Assembly (NCBI GenBank): GCA_933228675.1
Contig: OW121743.1
Location: 90,331,998 to 90,395,997 of the forward strand
Reading direction: 5' to 3'
DNA: 64,000 nucleotides
From: Stomorhina lunata
Taxonomy: Eukaryota; Arthropoda; Insecta; Diptera; Rhiniidae
In this document: in pieces, positions 22,986-34,038 of the stretch
How the letters are laid out: the number at the start of each line of letters is the position of its first letter
How positions within the stretch are numbered: the stretch's first letter is position 1
Position numbers and translations under genes: made by a program
The notes under the pieces: generated by a model
The model's input: only the letters and a program-made list of their open reading frames with translations
Databases searched by the model: none
Told to the model about the DNA's origin: nothing

Positions 22986-24880
22986 TTTTCGTTTAAAAAG
23001 TGACTCGATATATGGTATAATGGCAGATATATAAATATATTCTGTATATTAGCACAAAAATTGTAGTTAAACGATTCGCTAATGCAAAAAAAAAAAAACA
23101 CCAAAGCTAAGTTTGGCGGGTTCTGCCAGTATATACATATTCATGAAAGTATATACATATTTTAATATCAATTTCTATTAACAACAAAAATTTCTTACAC
23201 TAGATACTATAAGAATTTGACTTTGAAGGCTTACACTTCACTCTTATACCTTTATTTACACAGATTTTGCAAAATTTGCAAAAGAAGAAGGTAATTTTCT
23301 TGACATTTCAATTTGTGATACAAGACAACTTTTTTACTTACTTAAGCAAATTGATGATAAATATCATCCTTAACATCTTCATTAAAGTTCCTTTAATCAG
23401 GATTTTATGCATAAATAAGTGAACATATGTTAGAACAATATGTTCGCAAGAAAAATAATCTTTTTGAACACTAAAGCTCATTAGTTTGCGCATTAAGAAA
23501 GACTTTATTAAACAAAGCTATTTTGAGTCCTCATTATCCTATTTAGTATTTATTAAGGCTCATAAAAATATGAGCAAGTTAAAGAGGGGGGAATTTTGCT
23601 AACTAATAACTACTTTGCGCCAAAGCATTTGGGAAGAGTAATTAATAACACTTAGGAAAACAAATTTCAAGTAAATAAACTTGGCTTAAGGCATTTTGCA
23701 AATTAACATAATTTCTTTTTTTGAATGCATTTAATTAGTTTTATATATGATAATTTGAAAAAAAAAATACAATAAATTAAATAATTGAAATGTCAGTTCT
23801 GTCATCATGGTTAGGGCTTTACAATTTGTTGATAAGTTGTATTAATTTCAGGCATGTCAAGACATAAAACGGTTTAATATTTAAATTATAAGTGGATTTG
23901 AGTAACGGCTGTCAATTTATTTAATAAAATTGTTGACACATAGACAATACAAGTGTATATTTCAATATTTACACATTTAAATTGATATATCTATATACAT
24001 TTGTATATGTGTATATGTATAAATAAAATTGTATATTAACAAATCCACAGGATATTTACAATATATGCCTGTCATAGTATTTGTATTAACAGTATTAGTG
24101 TTTGTGCATAAAATATTATTTCATGCTTAAACAGGCGTTAAATATCATCATAATTTATTAAATGAAATTGAGTCTAATGGTAAAATAAACAAATGAAGAA
24201 GATCTACTTGTTTAAGCTAAATAAATAAATAAAGAAAAGCACTTTGCAAATTTATTAAGCTACTTTTACACTACATGTTTCAGTTAAATAAAGTATTCGA
24301 GCATTTAAAATGACTTAAACATGTCAAATAAAAGCTACTTTAAAATTTCAAACAAGTTTTATTAAAAAAAATTGCATTTCCTTAACAAATTTCACATTAA
24401 CTTTCTTCAAAAACCTAATTAAACTTCCTCTATCTCATAATCTATAATTTCTAAGAAAATTCTTTAAGAATTTTAATTTAAGTTTAAAAATTTCATAAGC
24501 CATTAAACATATCCTTTATTCCTTCCATACAAAACTTTTAACAATGGTCTTAACAGAACAAAACTAGAACAATGACATTTATGCTGAAAAACATCATGAA
24601 ATGTCTATGGGGATAAACACAATGAAAATAGTAGAAAACAAAAACTATGGCATACTTTTGGGCATATACAAAAAAAAATAAACAAAAGTTTAAATAAAAA
24701 AAATGCATTGCACTTAATGATAATACATACTTAATACAGTTTTTTATATAAAGTACTTATTATAAAAAAATATGCAACAATGGCAACAAATAACAGGGAA
24801 AATATCAGTCTTTATGAGAAATTAAATAATGAATCAATTTGTATTAGGATTGTACAACTTTAAGATATACAAATTATTCT
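22986..24880. other. AT-rich stretch without recognised genes
   Basis: No gene supported. A poly-A tract (23,085-23,098) precedes TTTGGCGGGTTCTGCCAG. CATA/TATA-rich patches lie near 23,990-24,020. Otherwise single-copy within the window. Confidence 0.5.
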
Positions 24881-24884
24881 GTTC

Positions 24885-25585
24885 TTAGTATTAAAACAGT
24901 GTGGACCTTTAGGAGTGCATTAAGTACTTAAAAAGTTTGGTTTAGTATTATAATAGTGCGTTTTAGTACTAAATCAGTTTGTTTCAGCACTAAAACTATG
25001 GGTTTAAGTATTAAACTATGGGTTTTAGTACTAAAACTGTGTGTTTTAGTAAAAACTGTGGGTTTTAGTACTAAAACTGTGGGATTTAGTAATAAAACTG
25101 TAGGTTTTAGTACAAAAACTGTGAGTTTTAGAACTAAACTCTAGGTTTTAGTGCAAAAACTTTAGGTTTTAGTACTAAAATGGTTTGTTTTAGTCCTAAA
25201 ACTTTTGGTTTTAATGCTAAAACATTTGCTTTTAGTATAAAAACTGTGTTTTAGTAATAAAACTGTGGGTTTCAGTACTAAAACTGTGTGCCTTAGTACT
25301 AAAACTGCGGGTTTTAATACTAAAACTGTTGGTTTTAGTACCTGAACTGTGGATTTTAGTACTAAAACTGTGGATTTTAGTACTAAAACTGTGGATTTTG
25401 GTACTAAAACTGTGGATTTTAGTACTAAAACTGCAAATTTTAGTACTAAAACTGTGGCTTCAGTACCAAAACTATGGATTTAATTACTAAAATGTGGGTC
25501 TTAGTAACTAAATTGTAAGTTTTAGTACTAAAACTATATTTTAGGATGTTTTTTAAAACTGTGTGTTCTAACACTTTAAAACTGT
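24885..25585. repeat. TTTTAGTACTAAAA minisatellite (about 21-bp unit)
   Basis: About 30 units of TTTTAGTACTAAAA followed by CTGTGGG or close variants. The core is again a perfect 14-bp palindrome of the form TTTT-N6-AAAA, but with another hexamer and a shorter spacer than the other arrays. Edges are decayed. The frame at 24,956-25,144 is repeat translation. Confidence 0.93.
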
Positions 25586-25596
25586 GAACAAAATCA

Positions 25597-25770
25597 GGAG
25601 CCAAATTACCGCATTCGATATCGATCGAAATCTTAGATATTTTCAAAACATTTGCATAGCATACTTTAAGGATAATCAAAATTATTTAAAAAATGCAAAG
25701 TTTACAATATTTTTTTGAAGTTATTTGCCAAAGGATGAACAATAGTAAAATAATTTTAATTGAACAATAT
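25597..25770. mobile_element. Family A MITE-like element, copy 3 (truncated)
   Basis: Left half only: GGAGCCAAATTACCGCATTC, the ATCGATCGAAATCTTAG subterminal block, GCATAGCATACTTTAAGG and GTTATTTGCCAAAGGATG, stopping at TTGAACAATAT. The right half is missing and unrelated sequence follows. Confidence 0.75.
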
Positions 25771-25808
25771 CAGGTATCGATTTCAGTCATATTTTTTAGC
25801 TAATTTTC

Positions 25809-26128
25809 GGGCCAAATTGCCGCATTCGATATCGATCGAAAACTCAGGCTTTTAAGCGAATATTGTAAAGTATATTTTAGTGATGTTCAAAGTTACTTTG
25901 ATGTAAAAAGTTTATTGAAATTTGGTATCCATTTTGATTAGTTTTTAAAAATATATATTGTTCAATTAAAACTCCTTTACTATTGTTCATCTTTTGGCAA
26001 ATAACTTCAAAAAAATATAGTAAACTGTGCATCTTTTAAATAATTTTGATTATCCTTAAAGTATGCTGTACAAATTTTTCGAAAATATGTGAGATTTCGA
26101 TCGATATCGAACGCCGTAATTTGGCCCC
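25809..26128. mobile_element. Family A MITE-like element, copy 4
   Basis: Near-complete 320-bp copy from GGGCCAAATTGCCGCATTCG to CGCCGTAATTTGGCCCC, with both ATCGATCGAAA/TTTCGATCGATATCGA blocks. It lies 38 bp after truncated copy 3 and in the opposite orientation, judged by the unequal halves. Confidence 0.85.
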
Positions 26129-27545
26129 AGATTTATCGTTAGGAATATGCTTTTCAAAATATTTTTTTTTTTATATAATTCGTTGATCTAAAATTATGAA
26201 CCGGCTTAATATCTATTTATAAAAAATTTAAAGACAGTGCTATATATGAATGTTTCAACATGAAGCAACGACTGATAAATGATAAATGTGAGAATGTAAT
26301 TTTAAAAAAGAACCGAGTTTTATTTACAAAAAAACAAAAATCTATATTATAGAAAAAAAAATCAAATTTTTTGCGAATTAAAATCTGCTTTATGTTAAAT
26401 AAAAATCAGGCTGCATACTTTCAGGAGAAACCCACTTTCCGCAAAAAGGCTTTCCCAAACATTTATATTTCCCAAAAGCTCTCTCAAATTTAGATTTCTG
26501 TCCAATAACATTATACCAACATAGAACTTTAATAGAAATCTCCTATCCAAACTTCCTCTATCAATCTTAGTTTAATGCTCATAAATACAAAGATTGAAGC
26601 TTTGATACCATGATTCGATATAATAATGACAATAATATTGCAAAGACATAATATGTAATAATAATGATATTTTGAAATGATAATGTAATTGTTCATGCTG
26701 TTGAACTCATTATTTTATGTAACATTATTTGATTTATGTTGCATTGACTGCTCATAATTTTATCTTATGTAAAGTCTTGAGGACAATTCACTCAGTTGTT
26801 GTTTTTAATAATGATGTTAAACATTTTTTGTTTTTCCATGTATACACAATGATATTACAAATACGAAACATTTCCGTTTCCGCAGGATATTGTTTGCATT
26901 CGATTTTGTATTATACCGTAAAGGAGCTCAGTGTATATGTATGTTTGTATGTATTTGTTTAGTATCTATTGTAGGAAATGGAATAAGTTATGATGATACA
27001 TCATACGGTAAATAATAAGAAAGGATGTAAAGATGTACAATGTTTTGAGAATTTTAAAATAACATTATGTTTTAGAAAAAAAGTTAAGTTGGATAAAAAG
27101 CAAATTTTAGGGACATTGAAAGAATTTTAAAATAAAATGTTTGTTCAATTGTTTACTGAGATCATTAAAGCTATATGTTTTATTAGATTAAGAAAGTATA
27201 AACTAACCTTAAAACGATAAATATCGATCATTTGGCTAAAGATATAATCATTTATTGTGCGATTCTAGAACCTCTTAAAATTATACAACACATATTGAAT
27301 TTGATCTACACTGAAGACTATTTATAATCCAAAACATAAACAATCGAAAACTTATTCCTAAAAGTATACTATACAGTTATAGATTGGACGTTTCGGGTAT
27401 TTATATGATATAGACATAGACTCCACAAAAAGGCTGTTACTGTTGAAAATATCAAAAAAATTAACAAAATAATATTGAATGAATCGATATAGCTGAAGTT
27501 CTAAAGATATCAAAGGGTATATGAATGCCTTGAACAACATTTGGG
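26129..27545. other. AT-rich stretch without recognised genes
   Basis: No gene supported. Dispersed motif copies lie at 26,410 (GCTGCATACTTTCAGGAG) and 27,354 (TTCCTAAAAGTATACTATAC). A TAATAATGATA-rich patch lies at 26,620-26,690. Confidence 0.5.
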
Positions 27546-27820
27546 GAAAAAATCGCTGCATTCGGTATCGATCGAAATGTAAGACATATATATCAGAAAA
27601 ATTTGCATAGCATACTTTTAGGATAATCTTAATAATAAATAAAAGATAAGGTTATTGTAACTTATTTGTCAATTCCCCGATTGTAAAATAATTTCATTTA
27701 AACTAAATTTTTTGATAAACAAAAGGAAACGTTTAGATATCAAATTTTATTAAACTTTTTGCAAAATAAATTTTTTGTTAAATCCCTAAGGTATGTACCA
27801 CAATATTTGCTTAAAGGCTG
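27546..27820. mobile_element. Family B MITE-like element, left part, split by a family A insertion
   Basis: GGGGAAAAAATCGCTGCATTCG, GGTATCGATCGAAATGTAAG and GCATAGCATACTTTTAGGAT lead into a B body ending GCTTAAAGGCT. The missing end (TGAGTTTTTGATCGATATTG to GGCGATTTGGCC) is at 28,140-28,180 beyond family A copy 6. The uninterrupted junction AAAAGGCTGAGTTTTAGATC is seen at about 40,138. Confidence 0.75.
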
Positions 27821-28139
27821 GGGCCAAATTACCGCATTCGATATTGATCGAAAACTCAGACTCTTAAGCAAATATTGTAAAGTATACTTTAGGGATGTTC
27901 AAAGTTACTTCGATGCAAAAAGTTTATTGAAATTTGGTGTCCATTTTGATTCTTTTTTAAAAACATATAGTTCAATTAAAACTCTTTTACTATTGGTCAT
28001 CTTTTGGCAAATAACTACAAAAAAAATAAAGTAAACTGGGCATCTTTTAAATAATTTTGATTATCCTTAAAGTATGCTATACAAACGTTTTAAAAATATC
28101 TAAGATTTCAATCGATATCGAATGCGGTAATTTGGGCCC
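27821..28139. mobile_element. Family A MITE-like element, copy 6, nested in family B
   Basis: Complete copy of about 319 bp from GGGGCCAAATTACCGCATTC to GCGGTAATTTGGGCCC. Its position inside a B element shows that A was active after B. The frame at 27,759-28,034 crosses the boundary and is not a gene. Confidence 0.88.
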
Positions 28140-28180
28140 TGAGTTTTTGATCGATATTGAATGTGGCGATTTGGCCGCAG
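28140..28180. mobile_element. Family B right end
   Basis: TGAGTTTTTGATCGATATTG followed by AATGTGGCGATTTGGCCGC completes the B element that starts at about 27,546. Confidence 0.7.
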
Positions 28181-28679
28181 GACATCAGCAACATTTTCCT
28201 ATTCATAGATAGCAAGAGATTGGAAAAAATTTAAATCTATTTTAAGGCTAAAGACAAATTCTAGTTAAAAAAATGTATCGAGAAATTGTATGACCACAAT
28301 TATCCTTCTATAGCCCTGGAAGATAACAATAATTAATATCAAAATTATAAATTGTTCAACTAATAGTTTAGTTTTTGTCATGTGGCAAGTTAAAGGTGAA
28401 AGTATTGAAACAATTTTAACAGAACTGAAATCAGAAAAATTGAAGATTTGGTGATTTATCGGCATTTTGGCGATTTTTTATCTAAATAATAATAAAATGC
28501 CGATATGCAGATTTCTGCTAGAAAATTGGCGATTTTTAAGATAATATCGAAAACCAACTTAGCTTCAAAATTTTAACAGTTTTTTAACATATATCAAATT
28601 TGAGGTTAAAAACGATATAAGTTTTCAATAATTCCGATACCCTGGAATATATAGTCAAAATTTGGAAACGAAATAAAAA
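28181..28679. other. AT-rich stretch without recognised genes
   Basis: No gene supported. A small local repeat of GGCGATTTTT occurs near 28,468 and 28,527. Confidence 0.5.
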
Positions 28680-29085
28680 GTTTTAATAAAAAATTGTGCT
28701 ATAAAAAGTTTTTTTCTACAGAAACATTTTCAATATAAATTTCTTTCTACGGAAAAATTTTCTATTTAAAATTGTTTTCACCGAAAACTTTCAATTTAAA
28801 TTTTTTTTCAATAAAAAGTTTTACTGTGGTCTATTGCACTAAGATCCCAATTTATTACAATTATTTATTATTGAAATAAACAATTTTTTGATAAAACCAA
28901 AAAATGTTGGTGGGGAAACCTTTCCTCGACGCGTTTTGATGTTTTTTTTTTTTTCTATAGAAAATGTTATATTTACATTTTTTCTCTAGTAAAATTTTCC
29001 ATTTTAAATTTTTTCTTTCAAAAATTTTCCTATATAAATTTTTTTGTAAAAAATATTTTTTTTTGTACAATTTTTTTAATACAAG
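28680..29085. repeat. Decayed palindromic array with flank F fragment
   Basis: Poorly conserved CTATAGAAAA-like and TTTTCAATAAAA-like units are interrupted at about 28,890-28,942 by CCAAAAAATGTTGGTGGGGA and CCTCGACGCGTTTTGATG, matching flank F at 22.1 kb. Confidence 0.55.
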
Positions 29086-29212
29086 AAATCTAACAACAGA
29101 TGGCGCGATGTCTACCACCCGATTTCTAATAAGGTAACCCAATTTTTCTATACACTACAATTGTACGGGCATTTGACTGAGTATTACTTCTCTTTATAAA
29201 AAAAAACGTTCA

Positions 29213-29531
29213 GGGGCCAAATTACGGCATTCGATATTGATAGAAATCTTAGATATTTTCAAAACATTTTTATAGCATACTTTAGGGATAATCAAAATTA
29301 TTTAAAAGATTCAGTGTTTACAATATTTTTTTGAAGTTATTTGCCAAAAGATGAACTATAGTAAAAGAGTTTTAATTGAACTATATATTTTTAAAAACGA
29401 ATCAAAATGGATACCAAATTTCAATAAACTTTTTGCATAGAAGTAACTGTGAACATCCCTAAAGTATACTTCACAATATTAGCTTAAAAGTGTGTGTTTA
29501 CGATCGATATCGAACACGGTAATTTGGCCCC
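29213..29531. mobile_element. Family A MITE-like element, copy 7
   Basis: Complete copy from GGGGCCAAATTACGGCATTC to ACGGTAATTTGGCCCC. Internal AGATATTTTCAAAACATTT, GCATACTTTAGGGATAATC, TTGCCAAAAGATGAACTAT and GGATACCAAATTTCAATA are all in the expected order. Non-coding. Confidence 0.87.
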
Positions 29532-31737
29532 AGATTTCGAAAAAAATCGAATTTTATTTTTAAAGTAGACTATCAATTAGCTAAAAAGTTTAATGTTTGA
29601 AGTATGCAATCTTTACTAAAATTGTGTTATTTCAATGCCTTAAAGTATACTATTAATTTTTTAATTGAAAATAAATTATATGCCTATACTACTTTTTATA
29701 TATTTATGCCCCTACAGGCTATGCTTTGAAAATTTAAAGCAAAATTTGAATACTAATTTATTCATTAAACCTTACAATATATTTTAAAACATACTTTCAA
29801 AAATTTTAAATTTATTAACATAATTTTCTTATTGTTTTTCAGGTACATAAATAATATTATTATCAAAAAATTTAAGCTGTAAGTAAATTGAAGAAGTACT
29901 AAACTAATTTTTATTAGAAGCCAGTTCGTGAACCAATTTCAGATGTCTGCCAACTTTATTACCCAAAAAACTCTCTTAACATTTAAAGTCCCCTTCTTTA
30001 TGCTTCAATTTTAAAACAACAACAACCGACAAATTCTTTAAAACTCCTTTAACTTTTTGGGTTATATTTTCATTTTGGTAGCGCTTGCCAAAAACCCATA
30101 TTTTCGTTGACTTTAACCTCAATAATCTTATTTTACTGCATTTTTTTTATTTGGGTTTCGACTCGTTTTCATTTTCATCGATGACCATAAAAAGAGAAAA
30201 ATTTACGATTATTTTCTTTGTATATGTATGTGTATATCTCTTAATGTGATAATGTTTTTGGTAAACGAAATTTAAAAAAAACTATATATATACACAGAGA
30301 AACCTTGTTGTTTGTTTTAGTTATTGACGGTTTTATGTTTATGCCAAAATAAAACGCACAAAACGGAAGTCAGAAAATAGCAGAGGCAAGGAATATAGGA
30401 AAATAGCAGAGGCAAGAATATAATCACATAAACAGGCACAAATTTTTTATTCATGAGTACTTGCAAAATAGTCTCTGTGTTTGTATTTGTATATTTAACA
30501 TTTTTTTTTTAATTTTTTCTTAACTTCCTAAAAGTATGCAATACGATTTTATATGCAGTTTTTTTCAATTTATATAAGTATATGAATTAAATTGCATAGA
30601 TCTGGAAAATAAACTTTTCTTGTTGCCTAGTGTTACTGCTTTCCACCAAAATCAAAAAAAAAAAAACAAAAATAAAATTGTGGGTCTGGTTCTCCTTTTA
30701 AAACACAATCTTCGCCATACAATCAATTGACCTACAATGACACTGCGATACAATTTAATCGAGTTTGTGAGAGCTCGAAAAAAATTATAAAATTGAAAAC
30801 CATAAGCATTTGCTAAAGTTGCTCTAGGCATTTATTATTACTAGTCGTTTTCTATGATTTCTGCTTTAAATGTTGCTGCCGGTTTTATTACAGTGTTTTG
30901 TCATTATTAAAATGGTTCAAGTTGCCATTTTTAATGCCGGACTCATAATGACAGTGATGACATTTTGCCAACGTTTTGCTTGCAATTTCAATTTAATTTT
31001 TTTTTTTTTTTTTTTTTTTTCCAATAATTCGAACTTGTTATTACGAGTTTGTCGTCGAACCCATATAAAAAGAAAATAAAATTTTCAAAAATATTATTTA
31101 CCAACTAGAAATTTTATATTCATGGAAAAATGTTAAACGGACAGCAAGAGTTTGCCAATGTGGTGGACTATAAACTCACAGATTTTTGAGGCTAAAAATG
31201 TAGGGTTTACAATTTTTGGGCGAATGTAATCGTGTGTTATGATTGGTAGTATAAATTCAGGCCAAAATGCAAGAATTGAAGCCAAAAAAGGAATACAAAT
31301 ATATGTTGCGAATGTGACCTGAACAAACAGTTACTGATTATACAAACATTTAGAAGCTTATGTTAGTTTAGGCTGTGAAGGTTCTTTGAAAAAGGAAACT
31401 CTTGCATATTTGTTACGTTATAGTTAATGTGTCTATGAAACCGTTTATATTTGTATGTCATTCAACTGACCGCCTAAACGGTTTGAATATGTGAGCGTCC
31501 ACCAAAATCTCAGTTTGTTTTTTCTGAGTTTTGTATGTTTTCAGTATGATTTACTTTAATATTAGAAATACAAATATTTTTGAGTTTCCTAAAAATAGGC
31601 AACACGTTTTACTATGATAAGTCGCTTAAATAGCAGCTAAACGTAAAAGATTCATCATTTAAAAGTATATACAACCCTTAAGGTATGCAACATTTTTTAC
31701 TCTATTTTTTTCCCAGAATCAGTAATTCAGAAAACAA
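29532..31737. other. AT-rich stretch without recognised genes
   Basis: No gene supported. A 26-bp tandem duplication of AAAATAGCAGAGGCAAGGAA lies at 30,374-30,422. A T-run occupies 30,998-31,020. Dispersed motif copies lie at 30,523 (ACTTCCTAAAAGTATGCAAT), 31,587 and 31,675. Confidence 0.5.
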
Positions 31738-31945
31738 ATCGCTACATTCAATATCGATCGAAAACTCATACTTTTAAGCATATATTAACATACCTTACGG
31801 ATTTTCAAAACAATTTTTCAAAAGCTTAATTAAATTTGATACCTAAATAAATATCCGTTTGTTTGTCAAAAAATTTAGTTTAAATAAAATTCGTATACCA
31901 TCAGGGAACTTTTGACAAAAAAATTATAATGTGAACCTTAGAGGG
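31738..31945. mobile_element. Family B MITE-like fragment (left half)
   Basis: AATCGCTACATTCAATATCG, AACATACCTTACGGATTTTC, TATCCGTTTGTTTGTCAAAA and CCATCAGGGAACTTTTGAC match B at 39.64 and 41.34 kb. The right half is replaced by other sequence. Confidence 0.7.
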
Positions 31946-32759
31946 GTTCGCCTTCCATACAAAAAAAGTAGTGTCAGTCACCCACTTGGATTAAAGATAA
32001 TGTAAAAACAATCCTAAATTTTTTTTTATTTTTTACCACGCCTACAGATACCACCCTTTTAGTATTTTGTTCACTATGTCGCCATTTTAAATCCGATCAT
32101 AACATTTTATATATCGATGTTCGCGGCTCTGTATAGGCTACATTTCTCTCCTTGATAGTTTTTTACTGCCACGTCAATTTATTGTAATAACTTTTAAAAG
32201 CTAGTTTTTTACTCAATTCGATTAGGGTGGGTACGAATCGAATTTTAAAAAATTATGACTAGAAATTAACGTTTCTATAATTTTGCTAAAGATCATAACT
32301 TAATCAAATGCACAGTTAACGATTTAATTAATTTTAAGCTATTTTTACTGGCGCCACCTATCGGAAATTAATCATATCAACTTATTATTGTTCGTCGGCT
32401 CATGCGCAACAACTTTGCCTAAGACCATTACATTGTAAAATACATAAATTACGATTTAATTAATTTTAAACAATTTTAGTAGCGCCATCTATAGGAAATC
32501 GGTCATAGAAATTAGAAACCTAACGCGGTCCATGCACAATAATTTTGCTTAAGATCATAGCATAATCTTTAACTCTAAGCAATTTTAATTAACTCTAAGC
32601 AATTTTCAGTGGCGCCACCTTTCGGAACTTTGTCATATCAACTTAGAAATGTTCTTCGGCTCAAGCGCAACAACTTTTGTTAAGATTATGACATGAGCAA
32701 ATGCATAGTCTACTATTCTATAAGGGATATACAGACAGACAAACAGTTATATATTTATA
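31946..32759. repeat. Repeat region with about 130-bp tandem units carrying GGCGCCACCT
   Basis: From about 32,250 to 32,720 roughly three and a half diverged units occur. Each has a TTTGCTAAGATCATAA-like section, AATTAATTTTAAGC and a GGCGCCACCTATCGG-like site. The sites start at 32,350, 32,481 (AGCGCCATCTATAGG) and 32,611, spaced 131 and 130 bp. An ACAGACAGACAAACAG tract (32,731-32,746) follows. The block is probably part of a transposable element that I do not recognise. Confidence 0.6.
32350..32625. promoter_or_regulatory. Three evenly spaced CTCF-like sites (candidate)
   Basis: GGCGCCACCT, AGCGCCATCT and GGCGCCACCT at 32,350, 32,481 and 32,611 match the complement of the fly CTCF core AGGTGGCGC as I recall it. 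They lie in the same orientation within diverged tandem units, and each is better kept than the flanking sequence. Binding is inferred from sequence only, and similar words are common in arthropod repeats. Confidence 0.3.
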
Positions 32760-33568
32760 CACCTGTACCTCGGCGTACGCGTATTGAAATTTACGCGGGT
32801 TTGAAAATAAAAAAAAATTGTATTTGAGTCCAATTTAAGACCAACTCCAATTTCGATGAAGTTTTTGGTATAAAAATTTTTAAAGAAAATTTTTGGTATA
32901 AAAATTTTTATAGAAAATGTTTGGCTTAAACATTTTTATAGAAAATTATTGGTATAAAAACTTTTTACAGAAAATATTGCGGTATATAATTTTTTAATAA
33001 GAAATTTTCGGTATAAAAATTTTGTATAAGAAATTTTCGGTATAAAATTTTTCATAGAAAATTTTCGGTAGCAAAAATTTTTATAGAAAATTTTTAGTAT
33101 ACATTTTTTTTTTAAATTTTCCGTATGAAAAATTTTTTATAGAAAATTTTGGTTATAAAATTTAATAAATTTTTCTATAGAAAATTTTGGGTAGAAAATT
33201 TTTAGTGTAAAAATTTTTTATAGAAAATTTTTCTTATAAACGTTTTTATAGAAAATTTTTCTTATTAATTTTTTTTTTTTAAATTTTGTGTATAAAAATT
33301 GTTTATAGAAAATTTTCGGTTTAAAAATTGTTTGTAGAAAAGTATTCGTATAAAATGTTTTTGTTTTATCTATTATGTTTTTTTATTACTTAAGTGGTAC
33401 TTTTACAGCTTTTTAAGATTATAAAGCTATATTTTTGTCTTCAATAACTATTAAGAAGCTTATTTATAGTCAGATTTGCTTTACGCGTTTTTTCCATATA
33501 AAAATGTTTGATTTGATTTACGCGCTTTTGTCAGGAACATATCTACCGCGTAAACCGAGGTACAGGTG
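32760..33568. mobile_element. pogo/Tigger-like MITE carrying a minisatellite
   Basis: The terminal inverted repeats start CACCTGTACCTCGG, followed by .GTACGCG (left) or TTTACGCGG (right), and lie directly inside TA dinucleotides (32,758-32,759 and 33,569-33,570). TA target duplication and a TACCTCG-containing end with nearby CGCG resemble pogo/Tigger elements of the Tc1/mariner group as I recall them. The 809-bp interior holds no transposase frame. Most of it (about 32,825-33,360) is a degenerate minisatellite of GGTATAAAAATTTTTATAGA units, akin to the other arrays in the window. Confidence 0.8.
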
Positions 33569-33570
33569 TA

Positions 33571-33877
33571 TATATTGGGTTACTTTCTTTAGAAACATGA
33601 TAGTTGGGAGGTGAAAGGTGGCGAAATGAAGAGATCAAACTTTTTTGTATTACTCAACATTGTTGTTGTAACTACGATATTATTGGTAAAAACGCAGATT
33701 TGGCAGCCCTTGGTCGAAACCCTAAGATTTCCGAGTCGTTCCGGTACGAAGAACCGACTGTTGTAGGGAAGATTCAATACTGTAATTGCACGTCATGTTT
33801 ATTTTAAGAAGGGTAAAGTTGTGCCATTTGTGGTATTTAGACGCATTGTTTAAGCTTTTTGTTCTATAGCAAATTTA
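33571..33877. other. Stretch of repeat-like sequence, no gene accepted
   Basis: GGCAGCCCTTGGTCGAAACC and TCGTTCCGGTACGAAGAACC are GC-richer than the surroundings and look like part of a dispersed repeat. Overlapping 62- and 67-codon frames on the two strands (33,589-33,777 and 33,604-33,807) match no family I know. Confidence 0.4.
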
Positions 33878-34038
33878 ATTTTTTTTACATCGACAGCGTG
33901 TTATGGCTTTAGACTTACCGTCGATGCTGTTGTAATTAATAATTTTTATAGAAATTTATGTTGCAGTGTCCGAGGATCGAACCCAGGCTCAATGTGATAT
34001 ATATTGCTAAGTAGTCGGACGCGCTTTCCAACTAAAAT
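33878..34038 (-). repeat. tRNA-derived SINE, minus strand
   Basis: Read on the minus strand, TTAGTTGGAAAGCGCGTCCG (box A-like) is followed after about 35 bp by GGGTTCGATCCTCGG (a good box B), then a tail region with CGACGGTAAGTC and AAGCCATAACACGCTGTCGA. The tail matches the copy at 7.07-7.17 kb. The spacing is wider than in a normal tRNA and the stems do not pair well, so this is a SINE and not a tRNA gene. Confidence 0.65.

Noticed and set aside
32350..32625. A firm call of a chromatin insulator
   Set aside because: Only the core words match. The same words occur in arthropod repeats, so it is kept as a candidate with low confidence.
33589..33807. Overlapping frames of 62 and 67 codons
   Set aside because: Antisense to one another in repeat-like sequence, with no recognisable family.
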